Part shown: positions 15,923-24,127 of the stretch, in pieces
How the letters are laid out: every line of letters starts with the position of its first letter
Position numbering within the stretch: position 1 is the stretch's first letter
Source: JADJWR01 sp964509545
GTDB taxonomy: Bacteria > Pseudomonadota > Gammaproteobacteria > Burkholderiales > Burkholderiaceae_F
Direction: 5' to 3'
Assembly (NCBI GenBank): GCA_964509545.1
Contig: CAZDXQ010000001.1
Span: 62,001 to 126,000 of the forward strand
Length of the DNA stretch: 64,000 nucleotides
The notes under the pieces: model-generated
Seen by the model: only the letters and a program-made list of their open reading frames with translations
Told to the model about the DNA's origin: nothing
The model's database searches: none
Position numbers and translations under genes: made by a program

Positions 15923-16893
15923 TCGCGGCGCAGCGGCGCCGGCGCCGAAGCCACCCGAATCTCCTGCAGGGCAGGCGGCACCCGGCGGCTCTGAGCTGCC
16001 GGCGACGGCGCGCGATCTTCGCAGGGTTCGTCGTCGAAGGCGATGTCGCCGCCGGCATCGGCCACGCCGCGGGCCTCGATGCCGCGAAAATCGAAAAGCT
16101 CCACATCCATCAGGTGCGACGGCACGACGCGGCCCAGCGCGTTGAACGTGTTCTGCACGCGGCCGGGAAAGCGCTTTTCCCACCCGGCGAGCAGGCGCTT
16201 GACCTCCTGCCGCTTCAGGTTGTCCTGCGAGCCGCAAAGGTTGCACGGGATGATCGGGAACTGCCTGATCCTCGCGTATTCGGCGAGATCGGCCTCGCGT
16301 ACGTAGGCCAGCGGGCGGATGACGATGTGCCGGCCGTCGTCGCTCACCAGCTTCGGTGGCATGCCCTTGAGCTTGCCGCCGTAGAACAGATTGAGGAAGA
16401 ACGTGCCGAGGATGTCGTCGCGATGGTGCCCAAGCGCGATCTTGGTCGCGCCGAGTTCACCCGCGAGCCGATACAGGATGCCGCGCCTCAGCCGCGAGCA
16501 CAGCGAGCACATGGTCCTGCCCGGTTCGATCACCCGCGTGACGATCGAGTAGGTGTCCTGCGTCTCGATATGGAACGGCACGCCGAGTCCGTCGAGGTAG
16601 CGCGGCAAGACATCGACGGGGAAGCCCGGCTGCTTCTGGTCGAGATTGACCGCGACGAGGTCGAACGAGATCGGCGCCCGCTGGCGCAGTTTGAGCAGCA
16701 CGTCGAGCAGGCCGTAGCTGTCCTTGCCGCCGGACAGGCAGACCATCACCCGGTCGCCGTCGTCGATCATCCCGTAGTCGACGATCGCCTGCCCGGCGAG
16801 CCGCAGCAGGCGCTTTTCAAGCTTGTTAGCCTCGTGCGCCGCCTTCTGCGCCGCGCGCGCGCTCGCCATTTGAAGTTCGACAGGTGCGTTCAT
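15919..16893 (-). CDS. ttcA: tRNA 2-thiocytidine(32) synthetase
   Basis: TtcA thiolates C32 of certain tRNAs using ATP and an Fe-S cluster. The PP-loop SGGKDS is at 54-59, the Fe-S cysteines are in MCSLCSRLRRG and IPCNLCGSQD, and other family blocks include ALGHHRDDILGTFFLNLFYG and NTFNALGRVVPSHLMD. The ATG at 16893 gives 324 residues, slightly longer than usual because of a Pro/Arg-rich tail. It is likely transcribed after folM-folB, which end 69 bp upstream, but the gap allows its own promoter. Confidence 0.95.
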   Translation of the reverse strand: MNAPVELQMASARAAQKAAHEANKLEKRLLRLAGQAIVDYGMIDDGDRVMVCLSGGKDSYGLLDVLLKLRQRAPISFDLVAVNLDQKQPGFPVDVLPRYLDGLGVPFHIETQDTYSIVTRVIEPGRTMCSLCSRLRRGILYRLAGELGATKIALGHHRDDILGTFFLNLFYGGKLKGMPPKLVSDDGRHIVIRPLAYVREADLAEYARIRQFPIIPCNLCGSQDNLKRQEVKRLLAGWEKRFPGRVQNTFNALGRVVPSHLMDVELFDFRGIEARGVADAGGDIAFDDEPCEDRAPSPAAQSRRVPPALQEIRVASAPAPLRRD

Positions 16894-16961
16894 GGTCTTG
16901 CCCCTGTGCGCCACGACCATCGCCGGCAGGGACGTCGATCGACCCGCCGGCGGCCGCGCGC

Positions 16962-17354
16962 TCAACCTTCCTTGAAGTGAAAGACCTCGACGCCGACCGC
17001 CTCGACGTCCTCGTATACGTCGGGCTTCTCGCTCGCCACCCGAACCGCCGCCACGCCCGGATGGGCGAGCAGCGCCTGAGCGATGTCGTCGACCAGCGTC
17101 TCCTGCAGGTTGATGTGGCCCTGTTCGATGCGGCGGCGAATGGTCAGGCGGACGAAGTCGTAATCGAGCACCTCGCTGATGCGGTCGTGCCGCGGCGTGC
17201 TCACCGCCAGCGGCACGAAGACGTCGACGTTGATCACCAGCCGCTGGCTGCCTTTGCGCTCGAAGTCGTGGATGCCGATGTTGGCGTCGAGCAGCACCTC
17301 GCGCAGGAAGATGCGCCGGCATTTGGCCAGCCGGGGATCGAGCAGCCAGGTCAC
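16962..17354 (-). CDS. folB: Dihydroneopterin aldolase
   Basis: FolB cleaves 7,8-dihydroneopterin to the hydroxymethyl-pterin and glycolaldehyde in folate synthesis. The 130-residue sequence has the family layout: IFLREVLLDANIGIHDFERK with the active-site region, LVINVDVFVPL, DRISEVLDYDFVRLTIRRRI and the C-terminal VRVASEKPDV. Its start overlaps the folM stop (ATGA), so the two are coupled. The pterin partner strengthens both assignments. Confidence 0.93.
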   Translation of the reverse strand: MTWLLDPRLAKCRRIFLREVLLDANIGIHDFERKGSQRLVINVDVFVPLAVSTPRHDRISEVLDYDFVRLTIRRRIEQGHINLQETLVDDIAQALLAHPGVAAVRVASEKPDVYEDVEAVGVEVFHFKEG

Positions 17355-18124
17355 GTCTTCTCCGTCAGGAACATCACATCGCGGTCGCTGGGCAACAGAT
17401 GCTGGCCGCCGTCGACCAGCAGCGTCGTGCCGGTGACCGCGCCCGCGTGAACCGCGTAGAGCACGGCCTGCGCCACGTCCTCGACGGTGGACGAGCGGCC
17501 TAGCGGCGTCTTCGTATGCGCGACGCTGAAGCCCGCGTCGGTCTGCTCGCCGGAGGGCAGCGTGATCCCCGGCGCGATGCCGACCACGCGCACGCGCGGC
17601 GCCAGCGCCCGCGCCAGCAGCGTCGTCGCCTCCTTCAGCGCGGCCTTGCTCAGCGTGTAGCTGAGGAAGTCCGGATTCGGATTGAAGAGCTTCTGGTCGA
17701 GCAGGTTGATCACCACGCCATCGCGGCCTTCCGGCAGTTGCGCCGCCAGCGCCTGCGCCAGCAGCACGGGCGCGGCGACATTGATCGCCGTCGCCCGAGC
17801 CAGCAGCGCGGGGTCGAAGCCGGCGGCATGGTCGTACTCGAACAGCGACGCGTTGTTGACCACGCAGGCGAGCGGCCCAAGCAGCGCCGCGCAGCGCCCC
17901 GGCAGCGCACGCACGGCCGCGGCATCGGCAAGATCGCAGTCGAGCGCCGCCGCGCGGCGGCCGAGCGCCTCGATCGCCCGCACGGTTTCCGCCGCGTCGG
18001 CGGCCGAGCGGCCGTAGTGCACGGCGATGTCCCAGCCGTCGCCGGCCAGCGCCAGCGCAATCGCCCGGCCGATGCGTTTCGCACCACCGGTAACCAGCGC
18101 CACGTTTTGTCGGTTCGTTGCCAT
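17351..18124 (-). CDS. folM: Dihydromonapterin reductase/pteridine reductase-like SDR
   Basis: A 257-residue short-chain dehydrogenase with ALVTGGAKRIGRAIALALA (NADP site), VVNNASLFEYD, and SYTLSKAALKEAT (Tyr-x3-Lys catalytic pair). The NNASLF and FLSYTLSKAAL signatures are those of the FolM/PTR1 group, which reduces dihydromonapterin or dihydrofolate. The overlap with folB supports a pterin role. The ATG at 18124 was chosen because the longer frame reads into the divergent methyltransferase region. Either a FolM or a more general SDR label is possible, FolM being likelier by context. Confidence 0.85.
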   Translation of the reverse strand: MATNRQNVALVTGGAKRIGRAIALALAGDGWDIAVHYGRSAADAAETVRAIEALGRRAAALDCDLADAAAVRALPGRCAALLGPLACVVNNASLFEYDHAAGFDPALLARATAINVAAPVLLAQALAAQLPEGRDGVVINLLDQKLFNPNPDFLSYTLSKAALKEATTLLARALAPRVRVVGIAPGITLPSGEQTDAGFSVAHTKTPLGRSSTVEDVAQAVLYAVHAGAVTGTTLLVDGGQHLLPSDRDVMFLTEKT

Positions 18125-18148
18125 GGGGCGGCGAAGTTTACCGGTAGC

Positions 18149-19312
18149 ATGCCCACGCTCATGACGATGCCGCCCCGCTCTGCGATGCCCGCGCCATCGG
18201 CCGAGGCGATGGCGCACAGCGAACGCGTCGCCGCCCGCATCCGCGACGAGATCGCCGCCGCCGGCGGCTGGATCGGCTTCGACCGCTACATGGAACTGGC
18301 GCTGTATGCCCCCGGCCTCGGCTACTACGCGGCCGGCACGCGCAAGTTCGGCAGCGGCGCGGCCGGCGGTGACTTTGTCACAGCGCCTGAGATTTCACCG
18401 CTGTTCGCGCAGGCGCTGGCGGCGCAGGTGGCGCAGGTGCTGCGGGCAACCGCGCCGTACATCGTCGAATTCGGCGCCGGCACCGGCGTTCTGGCGCGCG
18501 ACCTGCTTGCCGCACTCGATGCGCGCGGGGTGGCGGTCGAAAGCTACGGCATCGTCGAACTGTCGGCCGCCCTGCGCCAACGGCAGCGCCAGTTGCTGGC
18601 CGATGCACGCGTGCACTGGCTCGATGCGCCGCCGCGCGGGTTCTCCGGCGCGATCGTCGCCAACGAAGTGCTCGACGTGATGCCGGTACGGCTTTTCGTG
18701 CAGGCGCAGGGACGCACGCTCGAACGCGGCGTCGTCACCCGTGGCGAGTCGTTCGCTTTCGACGCGCGGCCGGCCGACGCCGCATTCGCCGCCGCGGTCG
18801 CCGAGATCGAAGCCGAGGTCGGCACGCTTGCCGACGGCTACGGCGCCGAACTGGGACTCACCGCCCGCGGCTGGATGCGCTCGGCGGCCGACTGGCTGGA
18901 CCGTGGCGTGCTGCTGGCGATCGATTACGGCTTTCCGCGCCGCGAGTACTACCACCCGCAGCGGCTCATGGGCACGCTGATGTGCCACTATCGCCATCAT
19001 GCGCACGCCGAGCCGCTGTGGCTTGCCGGCCTGAACGACATCACCGCCCATGTCGACTTCTCCGCCATGGCCCAGGCGGCGCATGAAACCGGGCTGGATG
19101 TGCTCGGCTACACGACGCAGTCGCATTTCCTGCTGAATTGCGGCCTGATCGAACTGCTCAAGGAGAACCGCTCGCCGGCTTCGGCCAGCGCCGCGCACCG
19201 GCTGCTGTCCGAAGCGGAAATGGGCGAACTGTTCAAGGTGCTCGCCGTCGGCCGCGGCATCGAGCCGCCGCTGCTCGGCTTCGTCCGCGGCGACCGCACG
19301 CACACGCTCTGA
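18149..19312 (+). CDS. MidA/NDUFAF7-type SAM-dependent methyltransferase
   Basis: A class I methyltransferase of the family whose human member NDUFAF7 methylates an arginine of a complex I subunit; bacterial substrates are unproven. Seen are the family N-terminus GWIGFDRYMELALYAPGLGY, the GGDFVTAPEISPLFAQAL block, the SAM motif IVEFGAGTGVLARDLLAAL, and IVANEVLDVMPV, then YRHHAHAEPLWLAGLNDITA. There are several in-frame ATGs (18149, 18161, 18167, 18185) and no clear Shine-Dalgarno; 18149 gives 387 residues. It diverges from folM by 24 bp. Confidence 0.85.
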   Translation: MPTLMTMPPRSAMPAPSAEAMAHSERVAARIRDEIAAAGGWIGFDRYMELALYAPGLGYYAAGTRKFGSGAAGGDFVTAPEISPLFAQALAAQVAQVLRATAPYIVEFGAGTGVLARDLLAALDARGVAVESYGIVELSAALRQRQRQLLADARVHWLDAPPRGFSGAIVANEVLDVMPVRLFVQAQGRTLERGVVTRGESFAFDARPADAAFAAAVAEIEAEVGTLADGYGAELGLTARGWMRSAADWLDRGVLLAIDYGFPRREYYHPQRLMGTLMCHYRHHAHAEPLWLAGLNDITAHVDFSAMAQAAHETGLDVLGYTTQSHFLLNCGLIELLKENRSPASASAAHRLLSEAEMGELFKVLAVGRGIEPPLLGFVRGDRTHTL

Positions 19313-19321
19313 GGATGCACG

Positions 19322-19513
19322 ATGCGCTGGCTGCTGACGCTGTTCCTCGCTCTGGTCGTGCTCACGGCGCTGCAGCCATGGCTGCGCAAGCTGGGCATCG
19401 GCCGCTTGCCGGGCGACGTGAACTTCCGCATCGGCAAGCGCGAATATTCGTTCCCGTTCGCCAGCACGGTGCTGATCTCGTTGCTGATGTTCGCGATCGG
19501 CAAGCTGATCTGA
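19322..19513 (+). CDS. DUF2905 small membrane protein
   Basis: A 63-residue protein with two hydrophobic segments (WLLTLFLALVVLTALQPWL and FASTVLISLLMFAIGKLI) around the conserved LGIGRLPGDVNFRIGKREYS, the DUF2905 signature. It starts 9 bp after the methyltransferase stop and is probably cotranscribed. The function of the family is unknown. Confidence 0.85.
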   Translation: MRWLLTLFLALVVLTALQPWLRKLGIGRLPGDVNFRIGKREYSFPFASTVLISLLMFAIGKLI

Positions 19514-19536
19514 GGCGGCACCGCCGGCCATCGCCG

Positions 19537-20244
19537 TCAGGCCGCCGGGCGGCCATGCAGGGCGAAGTCGACCGCGGCGCGCGCGTGCAGCGCCGTCGAA
19601 TCGAACAGCGGCACCGGCGAATCGTCCTGCCCGACCAGCAGCGAGATCTCCGTGCAGCCGAGCACGATCGCCTGCGCGCCGCGCCGGCAAAGGGCCTCGA
19701 TCACCGTCCGGTAGACCTGCCTCGAGGCGTCGCTGACCACGCCGGCACAGAGTTCGTCGTAGATGATCCGGTGCACCTGCTGCCGGTCGGGCGCATCCGG
19801 CACCCGCACGTCGAGGCCGAAACGTCGCGCCAGCCGATCCTTCAGGAATGGCTGCTCCATCGTGTACGCGGTGGCGAGCAGCCCGACACAATGGGCGCCG
19901 GCCGACTGCGCCGCCGCACCGGTCGCGTCGGCAATGTGCAGCAGCGGCAGCCCGGCCGCATCCTCGATGCGGTCGGCGACCTTGTGCATCGTGTTGGTAC
20001 AGAGCATGAGCGCCTCGGCGCCACCAGCGCGCAACCGGCGGGCGGCGGCAGCGAGGATGTGCGCCGCGTCGTCCCAGCGGTTGTCCCGCTGGCATTGCTC
20101 GATCGGTCCGAAATCGACGCTGTAAAGCAGCAACTCGGCCGAGCGCAGCGGACCGAGGCGTGCGCGGACTTCCTGGTTGATCAGGCGGTAGTAGACGGCG
20201 GTGGACTCCCAGCTCATGCCACCGATCAGCCCGAGGGTGCGCAT
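19537..20244 (-). CDS. Aspartate/glutamate racemase family protein
   Basis: A 235-residue cofactor-independent amino-acid racemase of the Asp/Glu family (YgeA-like). Signatures: TLGLIGGMSWESTAVYYRLI, the first catalytic Cys in ALMLCTNTMHKVA, and the second in AIVLGCTEISLLV. Both Cys are present, so an active racemase is expected; the substrate (Asp, Glu or another amino acid) cannot be read from sequence. The ATG at 20244 follows GGGAGG. It is convergent with DUF2905. Confidence 0.9.
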   Translation of the reverse strand: MRTLGLIGGMSWESTAVYYRLINQEVRARLGPLRSAELLLYSVDFGPIEQCQRDNRWDDAAHILAAAARRLRAGGAEALMLCTNTMHKVADRIEDAAGLPLLHIADATGAAAQSAGAHCVGLLATAYTMEQPFLKDRLARRFGLDVRVPDAPDRQQVHRIIYDELCAGVVSDASRQVYRTVIEALCRRGAQAIVLGCTEISLLVGQDDSPVPLFDSTALHARAAVDFALHGRPAA

Positions 20245-20748
20245 AGGCCTCCCGCTTGATCGTCGAGATCGGACAACCCGAAAGTTCGTCGCCGGTGCGT
20301 GCGCATTGCGGCTGCGGATCAATGCCGATGCGAGTATGAACCCGACACGATCACCAGACCTTCGCCTGTGACGATCGAACAGTGGTCACAAGGCCATCGC
20401 GGATCGGCCGCGGAAGAAAGCTTGAACCGCCAGCGGACGAAACGGCACTCAGCAGGTTGCTCGCCGCGAAAGGCGGGCTTGCGTTGATGACCTGCTCGCC
20501 CTTGCCCGTCGGCACGAGCGGCGCCGCGTCGTGACCGCCTGAGCCTGCGCCTCGTGTCGAGCAAGGATCGCGACGCGACGGCGCGCGACTTCGTACGGCA
20601 GTTCGACCCGGTTTCTCGCCTGCGGCCGGCGACTGCGAACCTTACCTTACGGTTTCTGCGGTGCGCCGATGCGGGACAGCCGCGTCGCGTACTCGAGGCG
20701 GCCGCGCCGCCGACGCTGACCTTGGACAATTGAACGGGAGCTTCTCTG
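20245..20748 (+). other. 504 bp intergenic region with no supported gene
   Basis: This gap lies between the divergent racemase and the transglutaminase-like gene. No frame in it has a plausible start, ribosome site or recognisable protein. It should contain two outward promoters, but no hexamer pair stands out. A TTCGT/TTCGA pair at 20590-20606 is too closely spaced for a plant-inducible-promoter box. Confidence 0.5.
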
Positions 20749-22308
20749 ATGATCACGATCACTCCTTGCACCGCACCGGCCGCCTGCAGCGCGCCGTCCG
20801 ACGACGCCGACCCGGCCGCTGGCGCGACGCAAGCCGATGCGACACCAGAACAGTCTCGAGCAGGCGCCGACCCGCTGGCGAAACTGGCGCTGAACGACCT
20901 GCACCCCGCCGCGCATTCGTTCGCCGCTTTCGCGCCACGCGACGGCAGCCCGGCGCACACGCTGGCGCATTACGCGCCGCAGGCGCACCGCCACGGCAGC
21001 GCCAACGGCTCGGCAGCACCGCTTCACCAGAGCACGCAGGCGCCCGGCAACGCGCAGGTGCAGCCGGCGACCGCGCCGTCGCCGGCCAAGCCCGGCGCTC
21101 CGATCGACCTGCGCCGCATGGAAGTGCTGAACGCCGCGGTGCAGAGATACAGGATCGACCGCAGCCCGGTGGACCCCGACGACCTGCGTGACACGCAGCG
21201 AAAATTCCAGGCGGCAACCGACGCGCTTAAGGCCGGCGACTACAAAAAGGCCGAGCAGGTGCTCGGCAGCCTCGGTTTCCCGCTGCCGGCGCCCGGCAGC
21301 GGCCAGAGGCTGTCGCATAACGCCGCGATCACCGCGATCCTGCTTGGCGTTCCCGTGCAGGGAACACGCGGCGGCGGCTGGAACATGAGCCACGTGACCT
21401 GGGGCGCGCGCGGCAACCAGGCGCTGAACGACGTGAATGGTCTTGCGGCCAACGCGATCATGATCAACCGCCTGGCCTCCTCGCCCGGCGGCGTATCGAA
21501 TCCGCCGTCCGAAGCGCAGGTCACGAGATACATGCGCGAGTTCGCCCAGCCGGCGCAGGGCAAGCCACCGACGGCGCAGCAGATCATGCAGGCCGCCAGC
21601 GAGATCACCAACGGCTTCATCGTGCACTACAGCTCGGCCGGCGCGGCGGACCCGAAGTACGGCAGCAACCCGAACCAGCACGCCTACTACAGGGACCGCA
21701 CGGGTCAGATCCACGAGTTCGGCTCGATCGCCGAGGCGCAACAAGCCTCCCGTGCCGGCACGCCGCCGGTCGAGCGCGGCGGCAAGATCACGCCGATCGT
21801 CGCGCGCTCGCCCGACGAGTGGAGCGACATCACCTCGCAAGGCACGCGCGCCGGCCGCCATATCGGCGACTGCGAAAGCAAGGTCTACCTGCAGACGCGC
21901 CTGCTCACCGAGGCCGGATTTGCCTCGCTGGGCAGCGTCGATGTGCAACTGAAGGACGGCAGCTCGGGCCACATGTTCGGCGTCTTCAAGGCACCCGACG
22001 GAACGGTCTGGGTCACGTCGAACGAGGAGTTCCGTCAGGTCAAGGCCAGCGACGCCAAGGCAGGTGTCACGCAGGCCGACCTCGACAGCGTGCTGCGCGA
22101 GATGACGGCCGAGATCTACCACGTGCAACCCAATTACAAAGGCGAACTCGACCTCAGCGACTTCCGCTTTGCCACCGCCGCAACCGCCAACCTGACCGGC
22201 GCCAACGCCGCCACCGACACGATCCGCCGCTCGACCGAAATGAACGCGCTCGGCCGCAGCGACACGCTGATCGCGCCACCGTCAGCGGACAAGGTGCCGA
22301 AGCCCTGA
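20749..22308 (+). CDS. Protein with transglutaminase-like Cys/His motif and disordered N-terminus; effector-like
   Basis: A 519-residue protein without signal peptide. The first 115 residues are low-complexity (Ala, Pro, His, Gln) and Ser/Thr-rich at the start. The middle (about 120-350) is soluble and unrecognised. Around 370-430 lies a papain/transglutaminase-like pattern: GDCESKVYLQTRLLTEAGF (Cys375), GSSGHMFGVF (His408) and GTVWVTSNEEF (Asn425 or nearby acidic residue), matching the order and spacing of GxC...HxW/F...N/D in that superfamily. Disordered N-terminus, no signal and large size suit a secreted effector or toxin, but no secretion or immunity genes are adjacent. GGGAG lies 9 nt before the ATG. 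Confidence 0.6.
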   Translation: MITITPCTAPAACSAPSDDADPAAGATQADATPEQSRAGADPLAKLALNDLHPAAHSFAAFAPRDGSPAHTLAHYAPQAHRHGSANGSAAPLHQSTQAPGNAQVQPATAPSPAKPGAPIDLRRMEVLNAAVQRYRIDRSPVDPDDLRDTQRKFQAATDALKAGDYKKAEQVLGSLGFPLPAPGSGQRLSHNAAITAILLGVPVQGTRGGGWNMSHVTWGARGNQALNDVNGLAANAIMINRLASSPGGVSNPPSEAQVTRYMREFAQPAQGKPPTAQQIMQAASEITNGFIVHYSSAGAADPKYGSNPNQHAYYRDRTGQIHEFGSIAEAQQASRAGTPPVERGGKITPIVARSPDEWSDITSQGTRAGRHIGDCESKVYLQTRLLTEAGFASLGSVDVQLKDGSSGHMFGVFKAPDGTVWVTSNEEFRQVKASDAKAGVTQADLDSVLREMTAEIYHVQPNYKGELDLSDFRFATAATANLTGANAATDTIRRSTEMNALGRSDTLIAPPSADKVPKP

Positions 22309-22480
22309 GTTCGACTTCGACGCCGTCAACCCGCACTTCGACACGGCGTACCGGGCGCCGGCGCGCCCCGCGGCCCGCAGGCCGACGGCGGCGCCCCGCG
22401 CTCGCCTTGTCGGGCGAGCCGGATCTCACTGGCGGTGAAATGCCGCGACGAACGGTCCGTTTCGCGCCGCAATGGGCACG

Positions 22481-22517
22481 GCGGGCCGCTGCCCGCAGGG
22501 CGCGCGCAGCGGCCCGC
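22481..22517 (+). promoter_or_regulatory. Perfect 11 bp inverted repeat before the DUF1015 gene
   Basis: GCGGGCCGCTG (22481-22491) and CAGCGGCCCGC (22507-22517) are exact complements with a 15-base loop. The element sits 53 bp before the DUF1015 ATG and 172 bp after the previous stop. It could end the upstream transcript or act as an operator; no T-tract follows. Confidence 0.4.
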
Positions 22518-22570
22518 TACCATGCGGCCTCCCGCTCGCCTGCACTGCCACCTTCGACGACGAACCGCCC

Positions 22571-23893
22571 ATGCCCCTCGAAACGTCATCCCCGACCGGA
22601 TTCCGCCTGCCACGGCTGCTGCTGCCGCGGCCGGGTATCGACCTGCGCAAGTGGGCCGTCATCGCCTGCGACCAGTACACCTCCGAGCCGGCATACTGGC
22701 GGCGCGTCGCCGAGGAGGTTGGCGACGCGCCGTCGACGCTGCACTTGATTTATCCCGAGGTCTACCTCGAGGCGCCCGACAAGCCGGCGCGCATCGAGGC
22801 CATCCAGCGCACGATGAGGCGCTACCTCGCCGAGAACCTGTTCGTCGAGCACGCCGGCGCGGTCTATGTCGAGCGCCGGCTCGGCAGCCACATGCGCCGC
22901 GGCCTGATGCTGGAACTCGACCTCGAGTGCTATGACTACAGCGCGCAGTCGACGAGCCTGATCCGCCCGACCGAGGGCACCATGGTCGAGCGCCTGGCAC
23001 CGCGCATCGCCGTGCGCAGCGGAGCCGAACTCGAACTGCCGCATATCCTGGTGCTTATCGACGACGCCGAAGGCACGGTGATCGAGCCGCTGGCGGCGTC
23101 GCGCAATGCGCTGGCGCCCTTGTACGAGACGGAGCTGATGCTTGGCGGCGGTCGCGTGGCCGGCTTTGCCGTCGATGGGAAACGCGGCGAGCAGGTCGTG
23201 CGGGCGCTGCAGGCGCTGGCCGATCCGCGTGCCTGCGCGCGGCGTTACGGCCTGCCCGAGGGCACGCCGCCGATGCTGTTCGCCATGGGCGACGGCAACC
23301 ATTCACTGGCGACCGCCAAGTCGATCTGGGCGCAGATCAAGGCCGCGGTCGGCGTCGATCATCCGAGCCGCTGGGCGCTGGTGGAGGTGGTGAACATTCA
23401 CGATCCGGCGCTCGACTTCGCGCCGATCCATCGCCTGCTGTTCGGCGTCAAGGTCGACGTGCGGACGGCGCTGCGACAGCAGTTCGGAGACAAGGTGACG
23501 TTCACCGACGTGCCGACAGGCGAGGCCATGCGCGCGCGGCTGCGCCAACTGCCTGCCGTCCGGCAGGCCGTCGGCCTGATCGGTCCCGGCGCGCATTTCG
23601 CCGTGGCCGAGTTCGACGATCCGCCGTCGTCGCTGGCGGTGGGCACGCTGCAGCCCTTCGTCGATCGCCTGGTCGAGTACGGCGCCGCCGCGAACGTCGA
23701 TTACGTGCACGGCGACGAGACTCTCGAGCGGCTGGCGCAGCAGGTTGGCTGCCTGGGATTTCACATCGGCACGGTCGGCAAGAGCGAGCTGCTCAGGCGC
23801 GTCGTGCGCGAGGGTCCGCTGCCGCGCAAGACTTTCTCGATGGGCGAGGCCGACGAGAAGCGTTTCTACGTCGAGGCGCGGCGGATCCGATGA
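22571..23893 (+). CDS. DUF1015 family protein
   Basis: A 440-residue cytoplasmic protein of the DUF1015 family. Conserved blocks: WAVIACDQYTSEPAYWRRV, LIYPEVYLEAPD, STSLIRPTEGTMVERLAPR, and the signature MGDGNHSLATAKSIWAQIK. The GDGNHS motif has been likened to a ParB/sulfiredoxin-like phosphohydrolase site, but no reaction is established. The ATG at 22571 matches the family N-terminus; no strong Shine-Dalgarno is seen. It is convergent with the HD-GYP gene. The 234 bp between holds open frames but nothing I can support as a gene. Confidence 0.82.
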   Translation: MPLETSSPTGFRLPRLLLPRPGIDLRKWAVIACDQYTSEPAYWRRVAEEVGDAPSTLHLIYPEVYLEAPDKPARIEAIQRTMRRYLAENLFVEHAGAVYVERRLGSHMRRGLMLELDLECYDYSAQSTSLIRPTEGTMVERLAPRIAVRSGAELELPHILVLIDDAEGTVIEPLAASRNALAPLYETELMLGGGRVAGFAVDGKRGEQVVRALQALADPRACARRYGLPEGTPPMLFAMGDGNHSLATAKSIWAQIKAAVGVDHPSRWALVEVVNIHDPALDFAPIHRLLFGVKVDVRTALRQQFGDKVTFTDVPTGEAMRARLRQLPAVRQAVGLIGPGAHFAVAEFDDPPSSLAVGTLQPFVDRLVEYGAAANVDYVHGDETLERLAQQVGCLGFHIGTVGKSELLRRVVREGPLPRKTFSMGEADEKRFYVEARRIR

Positions 23894-24127
23894 CGCGGCG
23901 CCGCCGGCCTGCAGGTCGACTACGGCGACACGGAAACGGCGCACCTTAAGCGCGGCACCGGGCTTCAGTTCGGTGGCCCCGGCACCGACGAACAGCAGGT
24001 TGGCGCCGAACTGATTCTGTGCTGGACGGCGCCCGACCTGAAGCCGCAACGGCGGATTGAAGTCCGAAATGCGGCCGGCAAGACTTTTCTTGCGGTTGGC
24101 GCAGGCCGGTCGTTCCGGGCCCGATGC

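Noticed and set aside
20590..20606. TTCGT/TTCGA pair upstream of the effector-like gene, considered as a type III secretion (PIP/hrpII) promoter box
   Set aside because: The spacing is 7 bp instead of the required 15-16 bp, and no -10 box follows at the right distance.
23894..24127. Open frames on both strands between DUF1015 and the HD-GYP gene
   Set aside because: No start codon with a ribosome site and no recognisable protein; the gap is between convergent genes.
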